A stretch of 64,000 nucleotides of DNA from Akanthomyces muscarius (lineage: Eukaryota > Ascomycota > Sordariomycetes > Hypocreales > Cordycipitaceae). The stretch lies in assembly GCF_028009165.1 (NCBI RefSeq), contig NC_079241.1:3596001-3660000 (forward strand), in the 5' to 3' direction. The notes below the pieces were generated by a model. That model saw only the letters and a program-made list of their open reading frames with translations. It made no database searches and was not told where the DNA came from. Below, piece by piece: positions 10,873-22,536 of this stretch (position 1 is its first letter; each line of letters starts with the position of its first letter). The position numbers and the translations under genes were made by a program.

Positions 10873-13800
10873 CTATTCCATCTCAGCATCTTCGACCGGC
10901 AGAGGCACTCCATCTGTTGCCTCTCCGTTCATAACTTCGGTGCCTTCGTATGTTACGCGGCGCCAGCCGCAGGGCTCTGAGTTGTCCTTGATCCACTCCA
11001 TCGTTGGGAAGTAGTGGTCATTCTTCTTCATGGTAATGACCCACGGCACGCAGTCGAAAGTGACGGCCTTGAGACGGAAGTCTGGATTTTGTCAGCATAT
11101 CATATGAATCCGCATAAAGGGACTCAGCTTACATGTGTTGTCTGGAATCTTGCGAGTCGCCGCAATGAAAGCCTCCAGGTCCGGAGTCGGTTCACCATTG
11201 ACGTGGGTGATGAAGTTGGTAGGGGCCACACCATACTGATACGCAGGAGACCCGCGAATGCGGCTGGAGACATAGACCTCGCTGTGCAGTTTGCTGATCT
11301 GTTGGCGCACGGCCTGGTGAGGGCGATGCAATATGGCACCGCAGAATGAAACGGCATGATCGGTCTCCATGTCTTCCGCAGGAACAGTTGGAAGCTGCAG
11401 GTGAACCTCTTCATTCTCGCGAACAATCACAGCATCGAGCGCGGTATTGGAATACATGATGTCGAAGTCCGTGATGGTCGTGCAAATCTTACCGTTCAAG
11501 GTGAGGATGATGTCGCCCTCAAGGAGAGACACTGGTTGCGTGCCACGCTCAAAGGTGCGCTTGCTAACCATGAATAGCTGATGATGCGAGCGGTTGGCTT
11601 GTGTGACCTTCTTGATCCATTCGTCAGAGACACCCATGACGGCGGCCTGGGACATCTGGATGGAGCGGAACTCAACAGACAAGAGGCGCAGTTGCGGCGT
11701 CTCGCCGCTCTGGATGGTTGAAATCACTGGCAGAAGAGTGGGGGTGCCCAAACCAAGATAATACTCTTCATCGCGTTGGCTGCACGAGGATCTCTCGCCA
11801 AGGTACGACAGCCAGAGAGCCTGGACAGTTCCATCAGGGGCAACAAGGACACCACTGTTGCAAGAGGAGCCCAGGTTGCTGTCAATGGTAATGGCATCGA
11901 CATTGATGGCGCGGTAACGCGGAGCAGCAGAGTTGGCCGGAATAGCGACGGCAGTAATTTCAGTCACCGTGGTGGAGCCGTGTACGACGCGGCCAATTCT
12001 GTTGTATCCCAAAAAGTAGGTCTTGGCACCCTGTGTCAAGGGCACACTGCTGAGGCGAGCGCTTACAACGGGCGCGTCCACAAGGGAGGGGTCGTACTTG
12101 ACAATGGTGTAATTTTGCAGGGGGTGGAGGAAGACAACCTTGCCCTCAACAATGATGGAATCGGCGATTGTGATGGTGATGTCGCACAAATCATACGGCA
12201 CAACGGCTCTGGAAATGAGGACAAGGCCCTTTTCAGCATCAATAATGAGACCCATGCCCCACCTGCGGTTCTTGGGGAAGCCATCAAGTTTCACTGGCAT
12301 GGTGCAGTTGATATGGACAAAGCTGCGGATAAGCTTCGCGATGCTGGGGTCGGGCATGTGATCCAGCTCGATGAAGGAGGCCGAGCGTCGGACCGGTGCC
12401 ACGGGGGGCAGAGGGTCACCGAGGTCAGTGAAATCCCATACACCTGTAACGTCGTTTCGGACAGCCAGCTTCATCTTGGCAGACCAATGACGATCCACGT
12501 AGATGACGGTTGTGTTGAGAGTGTGGAGGTCGCGAAGGTGCTTGTACTTGACGACAACCCGCGCCTTGTCGGGGATTCTCTTCATGACTTCGATAAAGGT
12601 GTTGAGATCCGGGACCTTTTTGTTGTCGACAGACTGGATGATCCAACCGTTGTCGGTGTTGTCAAAGCGGAAAGACCCGGCGGATTCGCAAACGTAGACT
12701 CCCTTGACAGCAACCGCGTAGAGTCGAGCCTGTTGGTAGGAGATGTCGTGGAAGCTGGCGCCGGCGACCGAGACGAAGCGATCCGGGGTAATCTTGTGGA
12801 GGTCGCCGACCTCGATTTCCACTTCGATATCCTGGCCGCCCCTTTGCAGCTGAAGCTTGATAGGCTTGCCCACGCTGGAGTCGAGAATGTCGTCGAGCCG
12901 GAGGAATTGGGTGATTAGCTGGCCGTTGGCCTTGATGAGAACATCTCCTTCTTCGACCTTTGTGTGGGAAGGACCATCAGGAAGCACAATCTCGGCCACT
13001 AGCATGTTGGTCTCGTCGGGGAACTCTTTACGAATGGCAGCCTCCCAGTGAGGGGTGAGCCCAAGACGGCGACATTCATCAAAAGGTTTGAGTAAGAATT
13101 GGCACTGAATATCTCCTCGTGTGACGGGCTTTCCCTGCTGGATGCACTGTAGCGCGCGCAGTGGCCGGTCGAGCGGCAGGAAGTAATCGGTCGAGGCTCC
13201 GTCGGATCTGCCACCAGCCTGGAGCGCGACAGCAGTGCCATCTTTGCAGACGACAGGACTGCCAGACGAGCCACCACTGGCTGCCGCGTTGGCCTGGTAG
13301 TAGCATGTGTTGAAATCGCTGTATCCTTCTCCGTACTCGGGTGCATTACGGTCCAGACGACTGATGACTCCAGACAGAATACTGAGCTTTTCACCTGCAT
13401 CGTTACCCACGACGCGAATCTCGACACCCACTATTGACCCGAATTAGCTGCACATTCGCTAAAAGTAATCAGGCACCTTGCCTACCTTTTGCTTGATCGG
13501 GGGTTAGGTCCAGGCCATCCACGTGCATGTACTTGATTGCTTTGGGATCGTAGCGTAGAATACCGAAGTCGTGCACTGGATCGCGGTATACGGGGTAGCA
13601 GTCGACCTCTTCGTGATTATCAAAGACGCAGTGACCCCAGAAAGGCCCTGCGCCAACGACGTGGCGGTTGGTCATGATGTATCTGCGTACTAACGGTCAG
13701 CGTGTTGTGGGTTAACAAGGGGGCAGGGCTCAGAAGAGGAGCAGCGCAACCAACAGAGCAACAATTCTTACCCTCTCTCGGAGTCGACGACAAAGCCCGT

Positions 13801-14100
13801 GGCCTCACTGGTCAAGGCGGGATCCGTGTCAAAGGAGCAGGTCTGACAGAAGCGGATAGCGACAACGTTGCGGACAACCTTTTGGATCGTGTCCTGCCAC
13901 TCGCCCAAGCTGGCGGGCGTGCCAATATACATGTCGGCTTCATCGATGAGGTCAGACTCGTCGTCATAGTGCACTACATCGCCGTCCGGTGTGTTGTCGT
14001 CTTCGGAATAATCGCCGTTGGGGACTCTCTTTGCAGCGGGCGCGAGATCTGGGGACCCGGAGGATTTTCTCTTGGCCCCTGCCGCAGCGTGGCCGTTCAT
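10873..14100 (-). CDS. NMA111: HtrA-like nuclear serine protease Nma111
   Basis: Pro-apoptotic nuclear HtrA/Omi-type serine protease. Exons 14100-13772, 13682-13486, 13430-11133 and 11081-10873 give 1010 aa, typical of the family (yeast 997 aa). The N-terminal protease domain keeps the triad: His117 in TNRHVVG, Asp148 in VHDFGIL, and Ser231 in the SGGSSGSPV loop. PDZ-like segments follow (for example around [11 protein letters not shown]). A second, degenerate protease-like half follows, in which the position near SSCNSGVLV replaces the active-site loop, then further PDZ-like repeats ([12 protein letters not shown]). This tandem HtrA duplication is the known Nma111 architecture. The N-terminus [16 protein letters not shown] is a plausible bipartite nuclear localisation signal. 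All junctions keep frame and rebuild conserved text (ERGYIMTNRH; DNTYFRLKAV). Confidence 0.97.
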
Positions 14101-15865
14101 CTTGGAAAGGGTTGCTGGCTCTGGCTACAGAGCGAAAGGAAATGTGTGAAAGCCTTCGTGCTTGCTTCTGAGAAAGTCTCAGCTATTTGCGACGCGTTGT
14201 TTGGTCGTGGCAAGCTGCTGCGGGCGTCGGGCAAAGCACGAGGGAAACAGGTGCCTGGGCAGGTATTGGAGCTTCGCTCGCCGCAGTGTCGTTCGTTGGC
14301 GGCGCAAAAGGGCCAAGGGCAGTCGAGAGCAGGCAGAGGGATGAGACAGCGGATGCGAGGTTGGCACAGTTGGATGAAGAGACGAAAAAGATTGTGGATG
14401 GCAGCGAGAGCCCATGTGATGTGGCCTGGTTGAGTCTGGGGATAAAAAACGATGCAACTTTGGACGCTGGAGGGTGGATCACCAGTCCACACCAGCCAGG
14501 TCTTGCCCGCGCTAGCGTTGGATTTTTCGGGGCGGGCCAGCGCCTTGTACCAATACCTTGTTAGTGAAATGGGCAAATGGGCTGGCTACCTGTACTACGT
14601 GGTACCTGGGAAAAAGCGTATATTTATGAGAAACCTATCATTGCGTAGTCAGAATCAGGGATGCAAGTAAAATAAAATAGAGAGGGGGGGGCTGGAGAAA
14701 GGAAAGGCAGCTTTATATGAGAGCCACCTTGTTCAGCCTGCAAGTCTCCTGTAAGAGGCGGCTCCACCAGGCAGGCACCTGCTCAAGCCACTCAACTACA
14801 GCGCATTTGCAGCGTCCGCGCCGTCGCCTCAGGTACCCTTTCGTGTCGCGTCGCACATCATTGGCCTCGTCTCTCATCGGCGGTCTCTCCCGTCTTCTTG
14901 CCCCCTCACACCACCACCATGCTCCTTAGCCTGGCCCTCCCGCGATGCGCCTCTACAAACTAACCCATGCACATGCACACCTGCATATCGCAAGCTCGAC
15001 GCATATCTCTCATCGATGGGTGTGCCCATGCCAAAAGACTCTCAGTGTGTGTACCCAAGTAATGTAATAGTGTAACCACCCACCTTCCGAGACCAACAAG
15101 GTGGATGAGATAAACAGGACAGCCGCATGCCTGTTCCCCCCTTCAGTATTTCCGCTTTCTGTGACACCCCGGCCAGATTCTCCTTTGTCTCAGCAATGCC
15201 CAAAAACAAAACAAAAAAACGACGCCGCTAAAATAAGCAAACCGTTCTGCATACAAGCACCGGAACCTCTTCACCGTGCTAGTGGCTGCAAGCCTCGGCG
15301 CCACATCCACCCGATGTCACTCCTCGCTGCATGGCATCCTGGTCCACGTGATGGATTAGCGAGATGTGTGCTTCGTATGCAGCAGTTCCGTCGATGATGC
15401 AACTCATGGCGGGATTGTACGAACTTGCTCGGTCTAAGGGGGAGCTCTTGAGCGAGCTATCGACATGCATGTGAGGACGACGCTCGCCATAGGTACCGGA
15501 AACGACACAGTGCTAGCAACCGAGCTCGACAGTGGTTGGCGTGTGTTTTAAAGTTTCGATGTACGCAGAATTTCAAATTTGTTGTATTATTCCCGTCGCC
15601 ATAAACCCAGTCTTGCGGTTCCCCCTTTGCCGTATGGATAGAATAAGAAACAGATCCGATGTCGCGCCCTCCCTCATCACCCTGTAAACAGACGAGCACT
15701 CCGTCCTATAACCATTTCGGCGTCGCGGCCCAGTGGTCCTGATATTCAACGGAGCATTAAGCAATCCATGTATCATTTGCCATATTTCTCTCTCTTCTTT
15801 TCCCTTGCCCCAATATCTGTATCGCTGTCAAGCTCGCAGCTCGTTCTTCTTGTACCCAGCGACAC
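14101..15865. other. Long region upstream of NMA111, no gene seen
   Basis: This 1.77-kb stretch lies between the NMA111 start and the 3' end of the first SANT-like gene. Open frames here are short or begin at GTG/TTG rather than ATG, and none resembles a protein family. A run of nine or so G bases sits near 14682-14691. Probably promoter and 5' leader of NMA111 plus 3' flank of the neighbour. Confidence 0.5.
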
Positions 15866-16493
15866 TCAGTCGTCCTCGTTGGACTCCTCCTTCTTGACGG
15901 CCGAGACGGCCGAGCTTTCGGCAAGTGCTTCAACTCACGCATTATTAGCTTACGTCGTTGCGTCTGCTCAGACAAAGGTGCACTCACCAGTTCGCTTCTT
16001 TTGAGGCGTAGCCTCGGGCGTCAAGGTAGCCTCTGCCTTGCGTTTGCTGCCAGCACCTTTGCCTAGAATACGATCGTCAGCATGCTCGGCCAGACCCTTG
16101 TAGTACAAATCACAAATAAAAACAAAAGAACAGTCCGTGGTAACATCGCTCTTGGTGGTGTAAAACGTACCGCTGCCTTTGGTGGGCGTGGTGGGCTGCT
16201 GGCCAGAGGCCTTCTCCAGCTCAGCAACCTGGGTCTTGATCTTGGCCCACATGTGCTGGAGAGACTTGGGGGTGCGGCCTGGCATGTCAATCTCATCCCA
16301 CTTGATACTCTGTCCGCTGCGCTGGAGCTGGGCGACGACTCGAAGAAGGAATTGAAACTGCGAGAGAGAAGGGCATATGGTTAGAGGCGCATGTGCCAGA
16401 ATGATGCGACTTAGCTTGCGCGGGGGTTTGCGAGCATACCTTGGCTTCGTCGGTCCAAGCCGATGGCTTTGCTTCTGATGATGTCTTGGTCAT
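15866..16493 (-). CDS. Small SANT/Myb-like protein, tandem copy A
   Basis: Four exons, 16493-16440, 16357-16171, 16062-15988 and 15927-15866, encode 125 aa. The N-terminal half (about 12-62) looks like a SANT/Myb-like helix-turn-helix with three spaced tryptophans: SAWTDEAK, SIKWDEI and LQHMWAKI. The C-terminal half is Lys/Arg-rich (KRKAEATLTPEATPQKKR) and ends in an acidic tail. Intron phases are 0,1,1. The gene downstream on the same strand (17050-17679) has the same exon count, phases and motif order, so the two are tandem duplicates. A nuclear DNA- or chromatin-binding role is inference from fold and charge only; I cannot name an ortholog. Confidence 0.85.
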
Positions 16494-17049
16494 TTTGGTT
16501 TAGTTTGGAAAGATGTCAGGGTTGGGTCGTGTTATTGACGTTGGTCAAGGAAGGATGAGTGTATAGTGTGGAAGTAGAATGGGGGAGGAGAGGTGGTAGA
16601 CGCAGAAATCTGGCTGGGCCTTTTGCCTTGAGTTTAAGTAGAGATTCAAGTCTGCAGAAAGGAAAGCAAACAAGAGAAAAATAAAAGGCTGGGGGGAGGC
16701 GCAAGAACGTGGTCAGTCAAAGTGAAGTGAGTTGAGGACGTGGCAAGGTGGGGGGCGTGCACCGCTGCTCAGGAAACGCAAGTTATCGGGGGTAGTGTAA
16801 GACGAGAGGAGGAACCAATGGACTGCCCCATTCTACCGTGAATATGAGATGATAGTAGTTTATTTGGCTTGCTCCCCCGGGACTCACGCACTAATCTTTT
16901 TCGCGGCAAGTTACCATCAGCGGCCGCCATCCCCGTGTCTTATACAGCAAACCAAGATTCCCTTCCCCAGCGATTTCTCATACCCTAGCTAAATCAACCC
17001 CTTCTTATGGCGTTTCCACTGCGTATTCGCATACTTCTGCAGCCTCTGA
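16494..17049. other. Spacer between the tandem SANT-like genes, no gene seen
   Basis: This 556-bp spacer presumably holds the promoter of copy A and the 3' flank of copy B. No open frame with family resemblance. A polypurine stretch on the plus strand just upstream of copy A (about 16560-16700) is the only compositional feature noted. Confidence 0.5.
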
Positions 17050-17679
17050 TCAGTTTTCGTCAATCTTCTCGTCTTCTTCTTCTTTCTTGACACTACCCCT
17101 CTCCTTCTTCACGGCCGCAGATCGACCTAGACACAACTATTAGAAATTTTGCCAAAAGAAAAAAAAGAAGAAGAAAATTTTGATGCACTCCGTTACTATT
17201 GCAACGTACCTCGCTTCCTGACAGGAGTTTCGGGAGTCTCGTCGTCATCCTCGTTCTTCGGTGCGTCCTTGCGCTTCGTGGCTTTTGGTTTGTCTTGTCA
17301 GCTTCCCCAAAGCAGCTCGACGGCAATCAACACAACAGAAAAACTTACCAGAGCCTCTTTTGGGAGTAGAGGTGGCACCATCGGTTTCAACATCAAGACC
17401 CTCCAGAGCGGCGATGTCCTTGCCTATTCTGGTCCACTGGTTGGTAAGGGACTTTGTGTTGCGGTTCTCCATTTTGATGGAAGCCCAATTGATCGATCGA
17501 TCCTTCTTGAGATGATGAACGATGCGTAGCAAGAGCTCATACTGCAATACGGAAGGGTTTCTTAGCGATGAATCCAAACAAGAGTTCCGCAGGCCACTTG
17601 GGCATACCTTGGCTTCTTCGGTCCAGACGCTAGCCTTGCCCTTATTGGCGATCGAAACGGCACCCGGCCCAGAAGACAT
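17050..17679 (-). CDS. Small SANT/Myb-like protein, tandem copy B
   Basis: Four exons, 17679-17608, 17541-17349, 17281-17210 and 17126-17050, encode 137 aa. The tri-tryptophan layout matches copy A: ASVWTEEAK, SINWASI and LTNQWTRI, with shared LLRIV and TKSL positions. The tail is basic then acidic (ATKRKDAPKNEDDDETPETP, then SAAVKKE repeats), again parallel to copy A. Intron phases 0,1,1 are identical, which strongly supports duplication of a whole gene. The pair is diverged in sequence (under half identical by eye in the domain), so the duplication is not recent. Function unknown; nuclear chromatin or DNA binding is inferred. Confidence 0.85.
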
Positions 17680-18336
17680 GGTGAGAGTTGTGTAAATGGT
17701 AGACTCTGGTGGGAGGTTTGGGAGAGCAGGTGTTGTACTGTGAAGCGGATGGCGTATTTGCAAAGTTGAGGGCAGGAATCGGGATGTTGTCTTTGTCCCC
17801 GTTGGAAAATCGATTGAAGACTTGATCAGGTGAGAGCGAAGAGAGTGATGTAGAAGAAGGTTCCGTACGAGTGAGCCGAAAAAGACTGGCGCGAGGAAGC
17901 GATCGGTCTGATGTTTTTGTATAGGGAGGGGGTCTGTTCGTAAAGCCACAGTGAAAGCAAGGTGAACAGCGATTCGGCTTCTGAGTGCAGGCACCAGCCC
18001 TTCAAGCAAACACATCAAGGCAATGCACATCACTGCAATATGGTCCTTTCATTTTAGAACGTCCCATATAAGAGGTCAACCATAATTTAATTCCAAGACG
18101 CTAGTCTAAATTGTTGCCGGCTCTGAAAGTTGCCTTCTTCACAATGCCCAAAACTCTCAACGCTGTTGCCACATCTTTACCGCTGGTCTCGCCTTGCACA
18201 CAATCCATCTTTGTAAATCCCAATTTTGGCTTCAAAACAGCTGTAAGAAATCGCAATAAAAAAATGCTCGCCGCGTGCATATGTCCCCATCTTGTTGCAG
18301 AAAAAAAAGCGATGATGCTCGGTCCATTGGCTCTTT
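17680..18336. other. Intergenic region, no gene seen
   Basis: This 657-bp stretch lies between the start of SANT-like copy B and the stop of the J-domain gene, both on the minus strand. It holds the copy B promoter. An open frame continues upstream of the copy B start but is not supported by any motif. Confidence 0.5.
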
Positions 18337-20936
18337 TTATTGTCCATTCTTCTTCTTCATCCTGCTTCGGAACGTCATAAACTCTCTAAACCGTTCTTCA
18401 TGGTCTTCACAGGCAGCGTTCCACCGCCTGCGCACATCATTGTCCTGCTGAACACAGCTAATGTACTCTTGAATCTCATTCTCCGAGCGCGAACCCAGGA
18501 AAGCGTAGCCCTTAGACTCGCGGTCGCGCCTAATGTGCGCATTTCTGGTCGCAAAGTGGTCGACAACCTGCGTGTTGAATAGCTCCCATTCTTGTAGGTA
18601 CATTCCAAAGTCGTCAAGATATTTATTCCACGAACTGTCGCTAGGTGTCACACTCTCAATGGCGACAGTCGGAGGCGGACGAGGTGCGATAGGCGGCGTG
18701 GGGAATACAAGAGGTTGAACTTTGGGAATTTGCAGTGGAACTTCGTCAGAGGCCTTGGAATCGAAAGGAAGGTTGTCCTTGAGGTCAGCAAACGATTTCA
18801 GGCCGGCCTTTTGCTGCGCAAACGGTGGCACATTCTTCAGGTCGTCAAAGCTCGCTATGAACTCTGCGCTGTCCTCGGAGCCTCCCACATGGGCCGCTGA
18901 AGGAGTTCCAAGATGGCTTGCCGGCGCAGAGTTCTCTGCTGCCGGCTGGGCATCATCTGATCGCCACTCAGGTCGAGTTGGCTCAACGTAAATGCCACGG
19001 GCAGACGCTGGTGGTCGAGGCGGAACCGCTGGAGGAGTATCTATATCCATCTCTTGGGGACTGTCTGTCGACTGACCTTCGCCCTGCGTCTTGCGCCCAG
19101 GCCATGCATATAAGACATCATCATCGCTATCATCGATAACGATAGGGTTGTTCGCATTTGACTTGGCAGGCTTAGTTTTTCTCGAATTCGTACGCGATGT
19201 CCTTGTCGGAGATGGTGCTCCAGCGGGCGCTTGCTGGGGAACGAAGGTCTGCGGGCCAAATTTATCGCTCCAGCCACCTGGGTTGAAGCCTGTCTCATGA
19301 GCTGATGGTTCTGCTGCGCCAGCCGCATCACTATAGGGGGCGTTGCTCTGCTTCGAGTTCGGCGACTCTGGGTAATATTGCTGAGCGCCGGGCTTGTCAG
19401 ATGTTGGGGATCCCGCAGTAAAATTCCAGAGATTTTTCGCGAACTCTTTTGAGAATTTAGTATTAATACCATCTACATTAGTCTTGTCAAAGCTGCTTTG
19501 ATGAGCCGGGCGGGGTCGTGAAGATGATCGACTGTTGTCCGAATTGTTAAAGGTATCATCGTCGACCTTGATATTGAAGCTGCGAGCGCAATCTTTGTCA
19601 GCAAACTCTCGTCTCGGTATGTTAGGGTCGTTGGATGAAAGTAATGGATTGGGGTCGTGAGCATCAACCAGGCGAGCAAGAAGATTCTGCAGCTGTTTCT
19701 CGAATTGTGGACTTTCTGGCGGTCTCGCTGGGCATCCACTAGATGCCAAGTTGTCGGGCTGGGGATTGTATACACTTGACAACGATCCGAAGTAGAATGG
19801 CGGCATTGCGTGCTTGCTTTGGGATGAAAGCGATGTGGATGTCTTGGACTGATATGTTCTGGGAGGATTTGCATACATTGATTCCGAATCTGGCTGGGCG
19901 CGAGTGCTATCAGCACCTAAGAAATTGTTAGAATGGGGCTTAAGGTACAGGGCGTAGGCTGGACACGTACTACCACTGCGATGAGCCTGTTGCTGGAAGG
20001 CTGGTTTCGCGTAAGCGCCCGCTGAGCCACTGTTCAGATCATCGGCCCGCGATCGTCTAGTAGGATCTTCTGCGGTCTCTCTCGTACTTGGGGTCCTATG
20101 GATTCCCTCGAACGGGTTGATCTTTTCTCCCCCGTGCGTGGTGTACTGCGAGCTATAGCGGGCATCTGACTGGGCCCCGTTGTCTCTAAACTGACTCAGA
20201 GGGTCTGGCATGGGAGGTCGGGGCTGCGAGCCGACTTCGTAATAACGCGGCGCCGGTTTACGGTAAGAAGGGTCGCTCTCGGTTGGCGGTGGCCGACTAG
20301 CTTGGCTCGTTTTTCGTGTACCAAATGACGCTTCGGCACGCTCTCTTCCTGTTTGCGTGCGAGGCGGAGGCGGCGGCGGCTCTGGCTTCGCCTGAGGCTT
20401 TTTGGCTTGCGACTTACGCATAGTGTCAAAAGCCTTGGCAGCGTTCTTCTTGGTTTCGGGGTCCGCCGTGGTGTATTGCTTTGCCGTGGGCGGAACACCC
20501 GCTGAGAATCTCGAGGACCATCTTTGAGCTCCACCACCTGAATTGGCCGGCTTGCCACCAGGAGGATTGCGACGCGGCGGCGGAGGGAAGTTTTGTGCCG
20601 CTTCAGACCATGGGTTGCCTTTGCGACCAGACGCTGTGGGATAACGGCTCGTTTTGCCACTGTACGATGCATCGTATTTTGCCTTTTCGGTCGCGTCTCC
20701 CAGGACTTCATGGGCACACTGAATGATCTGAAACTGGGCGTTCACTTCCTGTTCCCGTCCAGGGTTCCGGTCAGGGTGATATTTCAGGGCTGTTGTTCGG
20801 TCAGCAAAGCTGTGCCGCCTCCAGACTGGCGAGTACATTATTTCTCACCAAGTTTGCGAAATTGCTTCTTGATCTCTGTTATATCTGCGGTTGGAGGTAG
20901 CTCCAGATCCGCGTAGTAATCCCGGGTCTCGCCCAT
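18337..20936 (-). CDS. Large J-domain (DnaJ/Hsp40) protein
   Basis: A J-domain co-chaperone predicted to stimulate Hsp70 ATPase. Exon 1 (20936-20849) encodes MGETRDYYADLELPPTADIT and the start of helix II. Intron 20848-20790 joins it to exon 2 (20789-19971), placing FRKLALKYHPDRNPG in frame with the HPD signature (about residues 35-37). A further 54-nt intron, 19970-19917 (GTACGT...CTAAC...TTAG), is likely and its length is a multiple of three. Exon 3 (19916-18337) ends the protein at 828 aa (846 if the intron is retained). The J domain covers about 6-70; the middle is long, Pro/Ser/Gln-rich and probably disordered, with an acidic SUMO-interaction-like patch (IVIDDSDDD). The last ~120 residues are helical and charged. 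Client and compartment are unknown. Confidence 0.88.
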
Positions 20937-21894
20937 CGTTCGCCTGGCCTGCGTCGGCCGAGCAAAGGTGAAGCGTTAGGGGCCTTTGACTGGCAGCAAC
21001 GTCCACATCAGGCTTTCTCTGCAGTATTCTCGGTTTGCTTGCTTGCTTATGTGTTCGTTCGTGAAACAAATCTCATAGACGAGGCAGCTCGGTCTTCGAC
21101 AACAGTAGGAATCGTAGCTAGAGTTTCGCGTTGGCAAACGGGGCGCCAGGTAATATGCAAAACAAGACAGAGCGGGGTGCTTCGAGCGCAGCTGTCGTTC
21201 AGGGATAATCGAAGGTCGTGCGCGGGAAGCGTATCAGGCTCGAGGTAAGAAAATGCAGTGCAAGAATAGAAGACGGCTTCCAAGCTTGCCACTGTGCGCG
21301 TTTGCTTGTATTTGTTGAAATGCACATACGCACTGTCAGATCAGGCGTGGGGCTTGTCCCCGCGGTGACGCAGCCCGGGCCAAGCCTGGGTGAGGCGCAG
21401 CGCGGCTCAGCTCTTAGACTCAGCTAGAGGCAGGCCAAAGTTTCAGGGTTTTTTTAATAAAAAGCAGTCCTAGTGTTTGATGAAAGCATTACATGAGATC
21501 AATTTATTTAACACAGAAGTCACACGTGAGATTATTATGGTGTTAAGGCACTGCAGGCTGTCCAGTTCCAGAACAGCGGCCCAATTAACAAGTGTTGCAC
21601 ATGGTCAGCTAGCCAAGGCTTAGCCAGCACTCTACTATCACAAGGCTGAACTGCAAGCACAAATATTTGATTGCTATCCAGGGTTGGTTCTTACGAACTT
21701 TGCCAGAAGTTTCGCTGTCGGTATGCTCATTCTTATTAGTCAGAACGCGCCGTGCCGGCCTCCATACATAGTAAACATGCTGCATAATTGCTGTCCTAGT
21801 CCATGATCCCGCTGTACGACCAAAAGAAAAAAGAAGAAAGGAGTAAAGATAAACGTAGTTTATACAAGTCGACTGCCATCGGGAAACGATTCGA
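20937..21894. other. Intergenic region, no gene seen
   Basis: This 958-bp stretch lies between the J-protein start and the CUE-protein stop. It is likely the promoter of the J-domain gene and the 3' flank of the next gene. A TCACACGTGAG sequence lies near 21520; no coding potential was recognised. Confidence 0.5.
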
Positions 21895-22536
21895 TTATTG
21901 GGCTGCTGGTCCCGTCGTTTCCGTCGCCATCTTGGCTTGCATCTTCTTGCGCGCGGCCAGGATCATCTCATCTCGCCGGCGCTGCAGCGACGCCTGTCTC
22001 TCCTCGCGATTGGAGCTCCAGCCCTTGCCTTTGGCGTCGTTGCTCTTCTGCGTCTCAGCATCGAGCTTGTCCTTTAAATTGTATCGCGTGATGAGGTCGG
22101 GCTGCGAAGGCTTGTCGGCCTGCCGCGTCGGCGGCGCACCATGAGCCGAGGCACTCTGGCCAGGCGGTGGCGGGGGCTGGAAGGTTACGGGAGGCTGCGC
22201 CGATAGAACGTGGCCAGTCAGCAAACGAACGCGCGCATAACCCCAAATGTCGCGAATGGTACTCACCGCTTCCATGCGGCCGGACAGGATCCGCTCCGTC
22301 GTGCTCTGAATGTTGCCGCCGTTGCGCTGGAGGTCCCAGAGGATGCTTCGCCGGTCCGTCTGCGGAAACATCTGCTGTATCCGCTCGACGGCCGCCTCTC
22401 TCGATCGCAGAAAGGCCTCGGGCGATCGTGTCGTCGGTTGAGATGACGTGCCAGAGAAGAAGAGATAGCGAATCACAAGGCCGGCGAAAACCAGCACTCC
22501 TACAAAGTAGGGCAGGGAGATCTGTTCGTTCGCCAT
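21895..22536 (-). CDS. CUE1: CUE-domain ER protein, Cue1-like
   Basis: Cue1 anchors and activates the ubiquitin-conjugating enzyme Ubc7 at the ER membrane for ER-associated degradation. Exons 22536-22267 and 22194-21895 give 189 aa (yeast Cue1 203 aa). A membrane segment spans about residues 8-28 (YFVGVLVFAGLVIRYLFF). The CUE ubiquitin-binding domain spans about 40-85, with IQQMFPQTDRRSILWDLQRN and the downstream NIQSTTERIL helix. The C-terminal tail is charged and coiled (REERQASLQRRRDEMILAAR). The 72-nt intron 22266-22195 (GTGAGT...GCGCAG) is open in frame, so retention would insert 24 residues directly after the CUE domain. The assignment rests on the order TM-CUE-basic tail; the Ubc7-binding region is not obvious by eye. 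Confidence 0.83.
   Translation of the reverse strand: MANEQISLPYFVGVLVFAGLVIRYLFFSGTSSQPTTRSPEAFLRSREAAVERIQQMFPQTDRRSILWDLQRNGGNIQSTTERILSGRMEAVSTIRDIWGYARVRLLTGHVLSAQPPVTFQPPPPPGQSASAHGAPPTRQADKPSQPDLITRYNLKDKLDAETQKSNDAKGKGWSSNREERQASLQRRRDEMILAARKKMQAKMATETTGPAAQ

Noticed and set aside
11776..12918. 380-codon plus-strand open frame opposite NMA111
   Set aside because: It is the antisense shadow of a highly conserved HtrA coding exon; its translation is biased Gly/Val/Asp-rich text with no domain.
14097..14576. 159-codon minus-strand frame overlapping the NMA111 start
   Set aside because: It begins at TTG, has no domain text and lies in the likely 5' leader; not supported as a gene or uORF.
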